From positions 1,674,001 to 1,738,000 of the forward strand of contig JAULSR010000005.1 in the NCBI GenBank assembly GCA_030512295.1: 64,000 nucleotides of DNA, written 5' to 3'. This stretch comes from Bombardia bombarda (lineage: Eukaryota; Ascomycota; Sordariomycetes; Sordariales; Lasiosphaeriaceae). The notes beneath the pieces were generated by a model, which ran no database searches, was not told where the DNA came from, and saw only the letters and a list, made by a program, of their open reading frames with translations. A program made the position numbers and the translations under genes. Positions 11,578-22,394 of this stretch are shown here, in pieces (position 1 is the stretch's first letter; every line of letters begins with the position of its first letter).

Positions 11578-13648
11578 ATACATAGGTGGTAGTTTAGTTT
11601 AGGTGGGGGAAGGGGGCTACTTTTCTTTTGTTGTTCGTGTCTGCAGCCTTGTAATAGGAAAAGAATGTGTTTGACAAAGTTTTCTGCTGTCTGATTGTGG
11701 TTGTAGGTAGATGTATGTGTGTACACCATTTGGGGTCTGTATACATTGGACGGAATAAAGGAGGTGGACGGCGCGGTGTCTTTATGGCAATGGAGGGAAC
11801 GTGATTGTGCATAGATAACCTGATATACTTCGTACAGGCTTCACGATTATGCAATAGAGAGATACTGTGTAAGGCGCTTGTTTCACAGATACAATTGTAG
11901 AAACATTTGATATCCAAAGCAAGAAAAGAATATATTATGGTAGGCTCCATGGAAAATAAAGAACTAAGGACCTCCTGTGATTGTGGCCATTAAACCTTCT
12001 CACGGGTGGCTAAAAAATCAAGCAACGTGAGACAACTACCATTCCAGCTACCAGCTACGGTACATACATATCAAGAGCAAGGTTAGTGGTCACAAACATG
12101 CCAGTACTCTACAGCACTTGCAGTAGGTAAAGAGATATAGGTGACAAGTGTGTGCTTCTTGCAACAAAAAGACATGACGAGTTGCAAAGAGCACACACGG
12201 TACCAACCCGACCAACGGACCCTCTTCAAAACAGCGGGCAAAGCGCCTAGGGTAACCTCCAACTCATATAGTAGTTGATCAACAACATTGTCAGCCCTAG
12301 ACCTGTCTGTCCTCAGGTATGTCGTTGATCCCAAAGACGTTCGTCACTAAAAAGATTGCCAAAGGTTAGCGCTCCGCATCGCCCTCAATCAATCCTTTTT
12401 TTTCTTCGTCGCCAGCCAGCCAGCCAGCCAGCAAAAGCACAAGCACAAGCACAAGCAACCAAAAAGACCCCATCAGAAACCCGAGTTATAAGCACCACCA
12501 ACCCCACCGCACACTGCCCTCCCCGCCCCCAGTCCCGCAAGCATATGACGATGCAAGCGTTTGCTAGATACGCAGACCAGAGAGCAAAGAAAACAGCGGC
12601 ATGCCAAGGAGGGACCCAAACCCCATCCGAAAAGAAGGCTCAAGCCGCACTCGAGGTCGGTTCAGACGGCTCTTCCTATAGATTTGTATTTAAGGGTTGC
12701 AAACTTGTTGCATAGATCATCATGGTAGGGGTCTTTGGTCGTATTTCCTCTTGCGAATTTTGTGCTGCGACGACGTGGAAGAAGAGAAGAAAAGAACAAA
12801 CATACCGAGTCCTGTGTTAGCAGCAGGCAGAGCAGCAGCCTGTTTGCGTTGGCTGTTTGCGACAGACACAATCTTGCTCATCCGATGGAACCAGCCATGA
12901 CGGGAATAGAAAAGCCGAACGCGCTGGAGTGTTGAGCTCCGATTGACGACGGGCTGCTCGCTGGCTGGCTGGCAGTTCCTGAGAACTGCCCTTGGGGTTC
13001 GCTCCCCAAGGAGCCGATTGGTCAAGAGCGGTTGAAGATTGGAGGAAGAGAAGGAGGAGAGAAGAAAGTCGTGGGTTTTCTAGCTATCGGAAAAAATTGG
13101 TCTAAGCATCTTGCCGTCTCCACTAAACGCGGCAGAATCCGAGGAGAGATCCACCTGACGCACGGACCATGAGCTCACGGAGAGTTTCCACTTACCAAAC
13201 ACCAGCGTCAGAGTGGAATGCTAAGACGCGGTCCACCTGCAGTCTACATGTCACTGACGAACGAGTTGCTCAAAGCTGTAGCTAATATATAGTCTCATTC
13301 CATTTTTATGAGAGGGATCTGCCTAGTGCGGAGAGCCGAATTAACCTTAACCGAAATGTTCTTGACGAAAACCAGTCTCATCATTTGTTTGCCCGACTCA
13401 AAATGAAAGAGATGCAACGCAAGAAGCAAGTTCGCAACTAAGACCAAGATAGCAGCCAATATAAAGATACAAAGAGAGAGATGGGTCATTCTAAACCGAT
13501 CCTCCTCAGAACTGAGAGTCCATCCTCTCGCATTTCGCCAAAACCACGCTTCGTGACATCATAACACAGAACATCATGTATAGACTTCCTCGGAGTCGCT
13601 CCCGAGTAGAAGGCTCAACGCACGACTGAACCTAAGCCCCAATCTACC
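11578..13648. other. Intergenic; tandem hairpins and simple repeats
   Basis: No gene is confidently called in these 2 kb. Items seen: AGCC repeats followed by AGCACA repeats at about 12412-12465; a perfect double hairpin at 12971-13011; and on the minus strand a possible small spliced gene (ATG at 12896 reading MSKIVSVANSQRK, then GTATGT; a separate CTAAC branch point and TTTTTAG acceptor near 12350-12375). That gene has no recognised homologue and its exon chain could not be closed, so it is not called. Confidence 0.5.
12971..13011. repeat. Two adjacent perfect hairpins
   Basis: GGCAGTTC (12971-12978), loop CTGA, then GAACTGCC (12983-12990) is an 8-bp perfect stem. It is followed at once by CTTGGGG (12991-12997), loop TTCGCT, then CCCCAAG (13004-13010), a 7-bp stem. 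No base lies between the two stems. No T run follows on either strand, so a bacterial-type terminator reading does not apply. Confidence 0.9.
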
Positions 13649-16168
13649 CTAGTGATGGAGGTAGCTGCCACCCATGCCATGCGAAGACCAGTCCATATTA
13701 TTAAACGTATTCATCAGGTCTTGCGAAGAGGGCTGAGAGTACCCAGCAGCCATGCTGGGAATGTCACTGGCAAACAGGGTGTCGTTGAACATTGGTTTGG
13801 AAACCCCGCCGACTGGAGGAAAGAGAATGAAGTCGCCACGACTATTTCCGTCACCCATAGAGAAGTCTTGGTCATCAAACCCCTCGTCAACCTCAGCGAG
13901 AGACGTAGGGGTGAAAAGCATGGCGTTCCCTTGGCCGATTGGCGAAAGGTGAGCCGGCTGGAGCTGGGGCTGGCACAAATCAGCGGCAGTGAACCCGCCG
14001 AAATTCTGGCCCATATCCTTGTAGATATTGTGGTGCATATGTGCAGCTGGGATCTGAACGTTGGCGCTGTAGATATCCTCATATACGAAGTCATTGCCAA
14101 TGTCCTGGTAAGCCGAGTTGTGATCCATGCCCGAATCTGTTGATGGAGTGGCGTTGTCGATAGGCGAGTAGTCAAGCGAGATCTCTTGGGGGATCATGGT
14201 GAAATCGCCATCGTTGGGGATGTAAGCCGGGAAATCAATGTTGTTTCCGTAAATTCCACGGCTCCAATCATCAGGAGGGGTTGCAACGCCATAGCTGTGG
14301 TCGCTGTCCGGGGTAGGCATGTTCTGGAGTAGGGGAGTTGCGTGGGTCGAATTCCCCGAAATGCTGGGCAAAGTCCCAGACTTCTTGCCATTGGTCTTTG
14401 TTCGCACGTATGTCCAATTGTGAGCCTTTTCCATGTGTTGCTTGCAATTGGACTCGCGCTTCGACTTGTAGGGGCAGGGCTTGAAGTGGCACTCATACAT
14501 GGGTGGAGCCGATGAGTGCTTGTCGTTATGATGACGGTCCATCTCCTTCTCGGTAGGCCAGCCATACTCGTGATACTTGCAAGTCGGAACGGGGCACTTC
14601 CAAGGTCGAGAGTGAGTCTTCTCGTGCTTGGTGAGGTCGCAAGGCCGCTTGAACTCTTTGTTGCAGCCTGCTTCGCGGCACTTCTTTGGGGCGAGCTCCT
14701 CGGGACTGGCATTCTTCTTGCGCCTCGCCATGGAACGCATAATCTCTTCCTCATCTTCTAGTTCTTGGCTAGCAGAGCGCTTGAACCTTATGCCTGCACT
14801 GTCTTCTTCCTCTTCAATCTCGACAGGCTCGCCCGTGGCAATGGAGATTGCCTTGCCATTCTTCTTGATACGAACAAGCTCCGCAGGCCGTCCGTTCACA
14901 TGGATGCCTCCATGAAGCTTAATTTCGTCGGTGCTGGAGCCAAGGTTAGCAGCTGACGGTGTGCAAGTTGTGGAGGGTGATTCATACGGGTCGACATCCA
15001 TCCCCTCCGCCTCGTCTCCCTTCTCCTTGGCGTCGGCGAGTTGTTGGGCGTATTGCCGAATTTGGTCGACGAGATCAATGAAATAGCCGCTGGTGTATGG
15101 TAGATCGCGGGGCCTTGTCTGTTCGCGATCGCTGAGATACTCAACAGTGGCTTGGATGCACCGGATTGTTGTGAGGCAGAAGTCGAGATACAAATCGACA
15201 GCTTTGGTCCTCTCCTTTATACACAAGGCACGGTAAGCATCTCCTCTGACCCCCTGGTCAGCGACGAGTTCACTTACTGGAGCAACTAGAAGCAACGTCT
15301 TCTCGAGATCTCTGAGGCAGACGATCTCCTTCTCTTGGATTCTTCTCGGGCATTCAAGCACAAGCGGGTGGAAGTCTTTGAAGGTCGAGTTTGCCAACAG
15401 GGGCTTCAGGGTGTGCTCGATAATGCGATTGGTGGCGCGGGCACCGAGGCCTGAGAGGTTCTCAGTCGTAGCTGTCGCGCGGGCGGCGGCAGACCTCGTT
15501 ACAGCCGAAGCCTTCACCACCTTCTCCGTCTTGATGGTATCATCCTTCTCAGTAGCAGAAGCAATCGATGTTCCCAAGCCGCTGTCTGATTCGTGATATC
15601 GCGAAGACCGGCGAGTGCGGGGGCGGAGCACCCGGCGCTCAGGCTCGGTTTCCCTGGTCATGAAGGCCGTGTCGAGGGTGTGGTCGAGCACACCACGAGG
15701 GATAGGTAGGCTATTATCACGGAAAGCCTTGCGGGTGGAGGACGATGGCGATCTTTCTTGCGAAGCAGTGAGGGTCTTGTCGATGTCGCCCAAAGTCAGA
15801 GCAACACGACGACGGTGGGAGTCAATGACATCGTCGAGGTTGGTCTGGGACCGGCGCGGAAGTGGTGGTGGTGTGAAGACAGTCTCGGAAGATGAAGGAC
15901 TGGTGGGGGAATGGAAAGTTGCGCCTTTCTTGAGGGCCATGTTGGTCTTAAGGGTCAAGACTCCCGAGCCCGGGCGAGTCACCGGTGTCCTTCGAGGATT
16001 GGAGGACATGTTGGCCAGAGAGTGTGGGGTAGGACCCAACTCTTGGTGATAAGAGATGGGCGGGATGCTGCTATGAGTGTCCAGGTCAGTCAAGTATTCA
16101 TACATTCCTTCTTGTGTAAGGCTGGGCGGCAAGTGATTATGAGTCACAGGCGACAGGCGACATGCCAC
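13649..16168 (-). CDS. C2H2 zinc-finger protein, probable transcription factor
   Basis: Single exon, up to 839 residues; an ATG at 16009 (MSSNPRRTP) is an alternative and perhaps better start, since the first 53 residues look like leader. The N-terminal half is disordered and basic (LRPRTRRSSRY), with an acidic patch (EEEEDSAGIRF) before the fingers. Three C2H2 fingers lie at about residues 495-583: CREAGC...HEKTH (Cx4C-x12-Hx3H), a wider CPVPTC...HHNDKH, and CHFKPC...HMEKAH. They are followed by WTYVRTKTNGKK, a basic extension typical of this group of fungal fingers. The C-terminal 250 residues are Asn/Asp/Gly-rich with aromatic and acidic patches such as DFSMGD and FNNMDW, suited to activation. 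No target genes can be inferred. I do not recognise a characterised orthologue. Confidence 0.9.
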   Translation of the reverse strand: MACRLSPVTHNHLPPSLTQEGMYEYLTDLDTHSSIPPISYHQELGPTPHSLANMSSNPRRTPVTRPGSGVLTLKTNMALKKGATFHSPTSPSSSETVFTPPPLPRRSQTNLDDVIDSHRRRVALTLGDIDKTLTASQERSPSSSTRKAFRDNSLPIPRGVLDHTLDTAFMTRETEPERRVLRPRTRRSSRYHESDSGLGTSIASATEKDDTIKTEKVVKASAVTRSAAARATATTENLSGLGARATNRIIEHTLKPLLANSTFKDFHPLVLECPRRIQEKEIVCLRDLEKTLLLVAPVSELVADQGVRGDAYRALCIKERTKAVDLYLDFCLTTIRCIQATVEYLSDREQTRPRDLPYTSGYFIDLVDQIRQYAQQLADAKEKGDEAEGMDVDPYESPSTTCTPSAANLGSSTDEIKLHGGIHVNGRPAELVRIKKNGKAISIATGEPVEIEEEEDSAGIRFKRSASQELEDEEEIMRSMARRKKNASPEELAPKKCREAGCNKEFKRPCDLTKHEKTHSRPWKCPVPTCKYHEYGWPTEKEMDRHHNDKHSSAPPMYECHFKPCPYKSKRESNCKQHMEKAHNWTYVRTKTNGKKSGTLPSISGNSTHATPLLQNMPTPDSDHSYGVATPPDDWSRGIYGNNIDFPAYIPNDGDFTMIPQEISLDYSPIDNATPSTDSGMDHNSAYQDIGNDFVYEDIYSANVQIPAAHMHHNIYKDMGQNFGGFTAADLCQPQLQPAHLSPIGQGNAMLFTPTSLAEVDEGFDDQDFSMGDGNSRGDFILFPPVGGVSKPMFNDTLFASDIPSMAAGYSQPSSQDLMNTFNNMDWSSHGMGGSYLHH

Positions 16169-19100
16169 ACCGAATGCATCATTTGTCCCAGTGTTGTCTC
16201 GTAGACCCAGGACTGGGCGTCCAGATTGGCCAATTCTGGCAGGACGAGAAAGGGAGTGCCATGGGTGGGAAAACCGGTAGTTGCACAGGAAATAGACACA
16301 GGGCAGACAAACAATAGAGAACGTGGATTATCTCACTGACAGGTCTGGCACGCGCTAGCAGGAGCGGATAGCCCGGCGCGGGAGGCGATTCGGGGGATCG
16401 AACGGCCAGTAGGTCCTCACCAGGGCGTCTTCACGACAAGCAAAAGATTATTGACGAGCGTTGATGGCAGAAGGGCGTAGGGAGAACAGATGGGATGGCA
16501 GAGTAAAAAGAAGGCAGGAGAAAGATGAAGAAGTCAGACGAGGCTCGCGGAGCGGTGCGAGTGCGGATCACGGCGGTGCAAGATCCGGGGCGTTCAGTCA
16601 GTTAGTCGGCCTTTAGTCCTGGGATATGTGGTGAGTAGTGAAATGGGCAATTGGGGGGGGTAAGGCCGAGTCTTAAGCCTGGAGTCTGTCTGAAAGTCTT
16701 GTCTGTCGAGTATTCAAGGGGCGGCCTCAGGGTTGAAATGTGGAAGGAAGGAGGAAAGGCACAAACACGCGTTGACGAGAGATTCAAGGGCAGAGAGTTG
16801 GTCGTGAGACGGGGCCGGCGGGAGAGGATGATGAGAAATGCACAAGGGACCGAACGTTGCTGCCTATTCTGACTCCCGAATAGGTAACGCGTATGCTGCG
16901 TAAGAAGTGGGCCTAGCGGCGCAGCTGGGATTCACGGGCTCCCAATTGGCCCGACCCGAATCCTTCGTGTGAGGTGATAGGAGGTACCTGTCTTTAGGTA
17001 TCTTTCGCGCCGAATTTGCAGTGCAGCTTGCACAGCGCCCAGTGCCACACTAACGGTAGTGTCTGTTGGTTCAAGAGGTTCAAATCTTGGGCTTTTGGTG
17101 CAAGTCGCTACATTAGGTCCTGTTACGGGAGAACATCATCACATCTGTTTTATCCAGGCACTGAAGTACCTCACCGCAATTGTGTCTTTATACGGCAGCG
17201 ACTGGGAACCTCCTTGGGGCGCCCTCCTCCTCCCGGCCAACCCTGTTGTCCTCGCAGCGTCAGCCGCTGTCTTGTCTCTAGCTAGCAAGAACAACAACAA
17301 CCTAGAAACCACAACCCAGGTAGTCACCAGAGCCTTCCCCGTCTGTTTATAGCGCTCAGCCGTGGTCGAGTCGGTGTACACATCATGTACCCCAAGTATA
17401 CTCCGTACCTGTGCTTCGGTGCATCAACATCGCACTAGGGATGTGATGATAGCTTGCAGATTCTCGAGGCAGACGAATTCTTTGTTTTCCTTCTCTTGGA
17501 CGCACAACAACACGACGAAGCGTGTTCTGCTGCTGTCATTTGTCGAAGCTCTTGGACTAACCAAACTGTAGCGGAAGCACGCTAACACGTCGACACATCG
17601 ACCCAGCAACTCGTCGGTGCTGATTCCAGGCCCTCCCGTCTTTCCGTGTGTTTTTTTTTTCTTTCTCATCGGTGCCGCAAACAAATGCGACTCGACCATC
17701 GTCCAATGCCACGGCCACACTGCTGCCCGGTCTGGGGGAGAGGAGGTGGCCCGGAAACTTAACGTGAGAAGCATGGGGTTGTGTGGCTGACCGTCCTATT
17801 ATGCGACCATTCTCGGTCTTTAGACTAACGGCAACTGGCACCTTGACACATCGGTGGCAGTCTCGTGTCCCATTACATCGATTTCGATGCGTGAGATTCG
17901 AGCCTCGACGAGTGTATCGAGACTGACACGGCATCCGATAATGATGCATTCGCATACACGCTGTTGTCCTGCCAGCACGGAGAATTACAACTTTGATGGT
18001 TCATTTAGTACCACTGACCGACGACAATCAGTGTATTGTCTTGGAGCTGAGGACCGCAGGCCGTGAGACAGCGGATGGCCATCAGCCTCATTCGACCCAT
18101 GTCCCATGTACACCCTAGCATCTCCTCCTCCCCGCCCCCCAAGCCCAACTACCACAGTACTGAGAACCGTGCAGCCATTTAGCGCTGCACCCAATGCATC
18201 CAATGCAACGCCCTCTCTACACCAAAGTGTTCACAGCCGGAAAACCCACGGTGCTCAGCCACGACACACCTGAGTGCACTGCAGAAACTGTCGACTGTCG
18301 TGACATGGTCGTCCCACACTTTTCCTTGATCGGGCCAGTTAATCAGTCTGTCGAAGCGAATGCAGGTCAGAATAAGGAGAGCGGGAGAGGGAGATTAATT
18401 TTTTTTTTTGGCTTGCCGGTACCTTGGTACTTGGTCCTAGCATGGCAAACCCAAAAAGGTTCCATAAAAGTTGAAACCCACGGCCTCCTTGCAGAGACAG
18501 GAGGCGCCTCAGGCCAGCCTTGGTTTTCCTCTTCTAGTTCTAGACCTAGGACTTGAGACCTTGGGAACCCGAGAAAGAGACCCCAAACTTTCAAAGACCG
18601 AGAAGAGGCGGGAAGGAGAGACGGAAGGAGACTCGAAGCTTACCTGTCCACTTCGTCATCGTTCCCTCTCTCCCACACACACACACACATACACAACAGT
18701 GCACTCGATCTTATTGAGATGCCTAGGTACCCGATGGTGCAATGTGTTCTCGGCTTTTTCTTGGCGTCCCTGTTCTGTCCTGTGCGTTTCCTCATCAGCC
18801 CTATTGTGTGCTGTGTGCGTGTGTTGTCTGCGTGTCCGTGTTGCGTATTCGTAGGTGTATGTGTTCCCCTCCCCCCTTGCCCCCCCGTTCCGTTCGTTCC
18901 CCCCATCCCTCCCCTCAACTCCCCACGATTGTACGACAGTTTGGGATCCCTGCCCGAGTCCTACATTTTGCTGGCTCGCGAATCGGAGTGCAGAGAATCG
19001 GGGAGCCTCATCATGGTGCATCTTGCGTTCTCTGCTATTTGCTGCTACCTGCTTGTTCGGGTGGATAAGTATTGCCCACATGTGCAATTGAGGACGCCTT

Positions 19101-19659
19101 GTTCGCCGCGCGCATCCACTAGACTAGAGTTCCAGTAGCATTCCGGCCAGTGGTTCGCCCTCTGCTTCCCATTGTCTTCTTCAGAGTACCTACGTTACGG
19201 GGCGGTATGGATATGCCGGATCCAGGCACCTGCATTCGCATCTGGTGGCCCGTCGATGGTGCGGTTTTTTTTATCCTCCTACCTGTTCTTTAAACGGATG
19301 CCTTGTCACGAAGCGAACTTTTCGGAGCCGCTCCGTGTTTATTGGGAGGCAAGGTCGGCCGCCCGTCTTTCGGTCTGTTGATAAGGTAGGCAACAGAGAA
19401 AAGGAAGCACGTCAACACGCGCTTGGAGATATCTGTCGAACTCGTTCCCCAGTGAGTATTTGGAGCTTACGTCTACGGGCAGCTTGGCAAGGGATAGAGT
19501 CAAAATCAAGTCGTCACGGCAAATGGACTCTACATCTGAATCATGGCATTTGTGGATCGTTTGCATGAGTATCCACTCGTATTAAATTATAGTATTATGT
19601 GACTTTATCTAGAGAATTTGATGGTTTTTTTTAGGTGAGTGAGTTACCTGTAAATCACA
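16169..19659. other. Intergenic, no gene recognised
   Basis: Contains the upstream region of the zinc-finger gene and more than 2 kb without a convincing gene. A short tRNA-like fold with a following TTTT occurs at 17037-17096. A (CA)n run lies near 18674-18690 followed by a C/T-rich low-complexity tract to about 18935. The Cys-rich ORF at 18719-19138 is a by-product of that tract. Confidence 0.5.
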
Positions 19660-20322
19660 CTATATCGGCGAGACGCCATTTTCGTCACACTGGCGTCCTT
19701 CTTCACTGTAAAAGCACAGGATCTCAGAGGTGACGGATCCCCGAGAACTTGGCGAATGATCCCAGCAACTTACCATGTTTGGCGGAGGTGCTGAGCGGAC
19801 AGAAGTAGGGAGGCTCCCCATATACATATCGAACAAGGGCGAGGTGCCAATTTGCACGGGCTGTATATAGAAGGCCATTGGTTCTGAAGCCAGCGTATCC
19901 ACCCTCCTGTTCCTCCTCTCCTGTATGGTAGTCTGGTCGCCTCTGATATGCTTATCGAAGTCATCGCCTGGTATGACTTGAGCGGCCTGGCTGTATAGAT
20001 GATATGGGTTTGGGTTTGTCTGCCAGCCATATTGCCTAGCTGCCTCGGTGGCCTGCCGCCGCGCCTTGATGATTTTCATGACCTCCTCATCACGGATTTT
20101 GTTCCTGGTCTGCCGGCAGGCCTGGCATAAACCTATGACTGGACGGGTTTCGTCATCGTCAGTGATATTGCATACCTTGCGCTCTTCTGTCAGAAACAGA
20201 CAGAAGTGCATATACTTTAGGACTCGCTGCTGTTCTTTCCGTCTGAGGCGACAGACTTTGACTGAGCGGACTACCAGGTATGGGCAAGCCGAGCAGCGGA
20301 AAGAAATTACCTGTTTGCACAT
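19660..20322 (-). CDS. Hypothetical Cys-rich fungal protein
   Basis: A 220-residue single-exon frame whose N-terminus (MCKQVISFRCSACPY, then further Cys and GLCQACRQ at about residue 68) follows the pattern of short fungal proteins with an N-terminal zinc-binding-like Cys array (MC, CxxC, C, GLCxxC). The rest is polar: an Arg/Ala helix region (EEVMKIIKARRQATEAARQYGWQTNP) and a low-complexity tail. Function unknown. It lies in an AT-rich stretch without conserved neighbours, which suggests an accessory gene. The Cys spacing and intact frame support a gene; an intron near the 3' end cannot be excluded. Confidence 0.6.
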   Translation of the reverse strand: MCKQVISFRCSACPYLVVRSVKVCRLRRKEQQRVLKYMHFCLFLTEERKVCNITDDDETRPVIGLCQACRQTRNKIRDEEVMKIIKARRQATEAARQYGWQTNPNPYHLYSQAAQVIPGDDFDKHIRGDQTTIQERRNRRVDTLASEPMAFYIQPVQIGTSPLFDMYMGSLPTSVRSAPPPNMVSCWDHSPSSRGSVTSEILCFYSEEGRQCDENGVSPI

Positions 20323-21025
20323 TTTGATAGGCTATTCTTGGTTTTTCGATTCTCAAAGGTAATAGTAGTGGTTGGTTGTATGGTATCCTTGCCGGCAAAG
20401 GGTATTCTAGGTGTCTAAGAATGTATTGTCGCTTGTGTTGTCTATCAATGGTATTGTGTATCGTCGGGGAACTGAATTTCACGAAGGGGAGCCTTATCAA
20501 TTTAACAGAATCTGATCTCTTGATTAACAAAGCGTTGCCTCTAGATTGTCTTTATTATCCCGGGAAACGTCAACAGAGACATTGTATGCCATAATTAGCA
20601 GACATTGTTACGAAGAGGAGGGAGAACACAATACTTATATTATAACAAAGCCGCAACACAACAAGGCAAATTGTCCTTGTTAAGAGAATGTGTGTTTGAG
20701 AAAGCATTGTGTCCAGCGTAACAAAGCCCTCACCTCCGGGCTCATCTATCCCGGAGTCTCAACCAAGATCTCCTGTACTCCTTTCTTTGTTTCCATAGTT
20801 ACAGACGCAAATCCTCATGGCCAGTTCATAATTACCCCTACTGTCCATATCCCGGGGATTTCCCATAGCAAGGCAAAAAGAGACATTTAAGGGAATCATC
20901 GCCAGCGATTTATGCATTATCTTCAGTTCAGAACATCAGCATCTCACGCTACACACACACAACTAAAACAACACAATCTCACAACTGCTAACACCTTACT
21001 AACCAACCAACTACCTAAACCAACC
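20323..21025. other. Intergenic between two divergent orphan genes
   Basis: AT-rich DNA between the Cys-rich gene (minus) and the following orphan gene (plus). No coding signal was found. An ACACACACAAC run at 20950-20970 belongs to the leader of the next gene. Confidence 0.5.
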
Positions 21026-21481
21026 ATGGCTACCTGGAAAGAATGGTTTGCGGCAAACCCTGACACCCTTGTACACTACACCTCGTGGATGGGACAAGCG
21101 GTGATTGCGGAGGTGCGAAGGCTGCTCTGTGTGAGCCCTGACTACCCTCTGCCGAAGCTGGTAATCGACCTGGTTGGTGGTAACATGGACAGGCTGCGCA
21201 TTGAGTTCGCCTCGCGAAACCTTGAGCTGGCTGCCTGTGCAAACCGCCTGCTATGGCATGGTATCGTAGACGAGGTGGACGATGATATGGATCTGGCGTC
21301 TGACGCTATATACCTTCTGCTTGCCTGGTCTAAGAACTGTGTAATTTATCCTCTTCTGGGTCTGTGGGACCCGAGGGTGTATTATGAGAAAGACGTGGAG
21401 AGCAAGCCTAAAGGTAGGTCTGGCCAGAAGACTAGGGTTAAGAGCCCGCTTCGCCAGGTTTGGTTTGCTGAGAGGGAGTAG
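21026..21481 (+). CDS. Orphan hypothetical protein
   Basis: A 151-residue frame beginning MATWKEWFAANP at an ATG in the context CAACCATGG, a good fungal start; the in-frame upstream ATG at 20912 would only add a Thr/Asn/Gln leader. The protein is predicted soluble and helical (VIAEVRRLL, ELAACANRLLWHGI), with an acidic DEVDDDMD segment and a basic C-terminus (KGRSGQKTRVKS). No known domain was recognised. It looks like a lineage-specific gene. Confidence 0.5.
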   Translation: MATWKEWFAANPDTLVHYTSWMGQAVIAEVRRLLCVSPDYPLPKLVIDLVGGNMDRLRIEFASRNLELAACANRLLWHGIVDEVDDDMDLASDAIYLLLAWSKNCVIYPLLGLWDPRVYYEKDVESKPKGRSGQKTRVKSPLRQVWFAERE

Positions 21482-22394
21482 GTGTTCAGAACTGAAGCTG
21501 GGCATGGCCTAGCAAGTTTGTCACCTATTCTGTCTCTACCTACCAATATCTCTAACTAACTGTATCAATCTACAATTTACTACTTACAATCCAAAGAACA
21601 TATATCCATGCTCGTGTGTGTACCAACCGCTATGTTCAGTAATGTGAAATAATGCTTCATCCCCAATACGACAGAGTTTAACAAGATTACCTGGGTCTTC
21701 CGGCTAATGGTGTACTCGCTACAATATGCAAACTTCAAAATTTCAGGCCACTGTTGTATACAATCGCTTATCTGAACTTGATGACCTCATAATAGTAGTA
21801 CCTATATATAAGGTGGGTACGATATATCACAGTCAACATCCTGTTTCATTAAGCACTAGGCTTATACCGTAAAGAATCATTATATTTATTCCCGCGTTGT
21901 TTGTGTTGTGATCTTCTCACCATCTATTCCTACGAAACGCCTTTCGTTCCCCTATGTTCTCTCCTCATCCAACAGCAACTACCTACTTACATAGCTATTA
22001 AGTAGTAGCTACTTACTAACACTTAAAGCTAGTTTGCTACGTAATATATCATCAGTCATTAATGTATCATACCTGGTATCATCAGAATCATTCCCAATAT
22101 CCCTGCCTGACCAACATCACAATGGAACACATTTCCAGATCATAAGGCTGTGGAACTCAACATGCTCCCTAATAACCACGGGAACTAAAGCCATATATAC
22201 CTAGCTATCTACCTAGCTAGATTCCCGTGACCACCGCCGATGATTGACCCGCTGAGCGATGCGCCTAGTAGGTATAGTATCCCTCAATGTTTCAAACCCT
22301 ATATCTATCTACTTTATAGACCCCCCCCACACGATTCCATCCTGAAAACCTCGCTCAAAGAGAAGCAAACACGCCCATACCCCATGTCACCAAT
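21482..22394. other. AT-rich intergenic region
   Basis: Notably AT-rich, with many short TATA/TAGCTA stretches and no coding signal. It lies between an orphan gene and the 3' end of mph1. A C8 run occurs at about 22321-22328. Confidence 0.5.

Noticed and set aside
13295..13489. 64-codon minus frame beginning with a hydrophobic segment
   Set aside because: Lies just beyond the 3' end of the zinc-finger gene on the same strand, most likely 3' untranslated sequence.
18719..19138. Cys/Pro/Val-rich 139-codon frame
   Set aside because: Arises from TG/CC low-complexity sequence after a CA repeat; no start context, splice support or known family.
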